Shown here piece after piece: positions 63,351 to 64,000 of a DNA stretch of 64,000 nucleotides. The stretch spans positions 11,757,842 to 11,821,841 of the forward strand of contig NC_051090.1 of the NCBI RefSeq assembly GCF_901709675.1. The letters run 5' to 3'. Position numbers and translations under genes: made by a program. The DNA is from Syngnathus acus (taxonomy: Eukaryota > Chordata > Actinopteri > Syngnathiformes > Syngnathidae). The notes beneath the pieces were generated by a model. That model searched no databases and was not told the origin of the DNA. It worked only from the letters and a program-made list of their open reading frames with translations. Position 1 is the first letter of the stretch. Every line of letters starts with the position of its first letter.

Positions 63351-64000
63351 GGTGGGCAAACTTTTTGACTTGCGGGCCGAATTGGGTTCTAAATTTTGAC
63401 CGGGGGGCCGAACCAGGAGCAGATGGATGTAGTGTTTGTGTGAAGTAATATAAATGACATGTAAAGGTCATTGCATAAAAGGTTTTTACTTTTAGTAGAT
63501 ACTAAAGCATGGATATTAAAAAAAGCTTTTTGAAAACAAATGCATTTATTAACAGCATTAAAAAAATATTTCACCAAAAAACTACTATCAGTGATTCTTA
63601 TTAAATACGACACTGTTATGATGAATAACATTTTCCATCACTTCAGCGCCTGCAGGTCAGATTTATGAAATATGTTTATCTAAAGAGGCGAAATCACATC
63701 CAACGGCAAACATTCTGACCAAATACATCATCTTGAAGAATCAGTGAAAGAATACATCTAAATAAAGTAATAAAGAAATCAATAGTATTGTTGGTTTCCC
63801 TTTTTTGCTAGTGCATCATAGTCTGGAGTAAAATTTGTTGTGGTAATTCTTAGGATAGAGACGAGGTGTCGGTCCGTTAACCTAGATCTGTGACGGGCTT
63901 TTTTGACGTTCATGTGGCTGAACGTCTTCTCACACACGTAGGTCGAGCCAAATTGTCCACTCTTTTTTAAAATTCGGCACTCAGTGTCCACCTTTCTTTT
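63351..64000 (-). mobile_element. hAT element, relative of element C, cut by the window edge
   Basis: Begins CAGGGGTGGGCAAACTTTTT at about 63349, as the 22663 copy does. The minus strand at 63991-63779 encodes a hAT C-terminal segment ([20 protein letters not shown], then [18 protein letters not shown]). It continues beyond the window. Confidence 0.85.

Overview
The window looks like teleost fish nuclear DNA. It carries intron-rich vertebrate genes with fish-like protein features, a tRNA-derived SINE, L2-type and RTE-type LINEs of the kinds common in fish, two Tc1-like transposons and many hAT elements. I did not try to name the species. All three recognised host genes lie on the minus strand.

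Layout of the host genes. (1) 40-84 holds coding exon 1 of a prothymosin-alpha-like gene (ptma). Its TATA/CCAAT promoter lies at about 240-330, and the rest of the gene is beyond the left edge. (2) 5855-15724 holds prohibitin-2 (phb2) in nine coding exons, all joining in frame (about 300 aa). (3) 34246-55172 holds frem1, an extracellular-matrix protein of the FRAS1/FREM family. It can be reconstructed as 34 coding exons with consistent splice phases (about 2103 aa): signal peptide, N-terminal domain, CSPG repeats, a Calx-beta domain, a low-complexity linker and a C-terminal C-type lectin-like domain.

Most of the remaining DNA is mobile. phb2 carries a Tc1-like element in intron 6 (7685-9311), a three-deep nest of hAT elements in intron 3 (10513-13984), and a 1.8 kb hAT-type element 38 bp upstream of its start codon (15770-17562). 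The interval 17.6-34 kb contains almost no host coding sequence. It holds a composite hAT with an L2 LINE inside, further hATs, pogo/Tigger-like elements, an array built on the palindrome TAGACGTCTA, and an LTR with a lysine-tRNA primer site that is interrupted by a hairpin MITE. The large frem1 intron 30 contains a pogo-like element into which an RTE LINE and a hAT MITE have inserted. 56.2-64 kb, upstream of frem1, is again repeats: SINE, hAT, hAT MITE, Tc1, RTE, L2 tail and hAT.

Eleven hAT-type insertions can be delimited exactly by 8-bp target-site duplications (ten perfect, one with a single mismatch), so relative insertion order can be read directly. I saw no CRISPR, tRNA or rRNA gene. 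No wholly new system is evident. The strongest unusual points are the transposon that splits the phb2 promoter, a full-length Tc1 transposase whose second catalytic Asp is Asn, a FREM1 lectin domain lacking its long-loop region, and a MITE family that keeps the same 35-codon transposase leader in all three copies.
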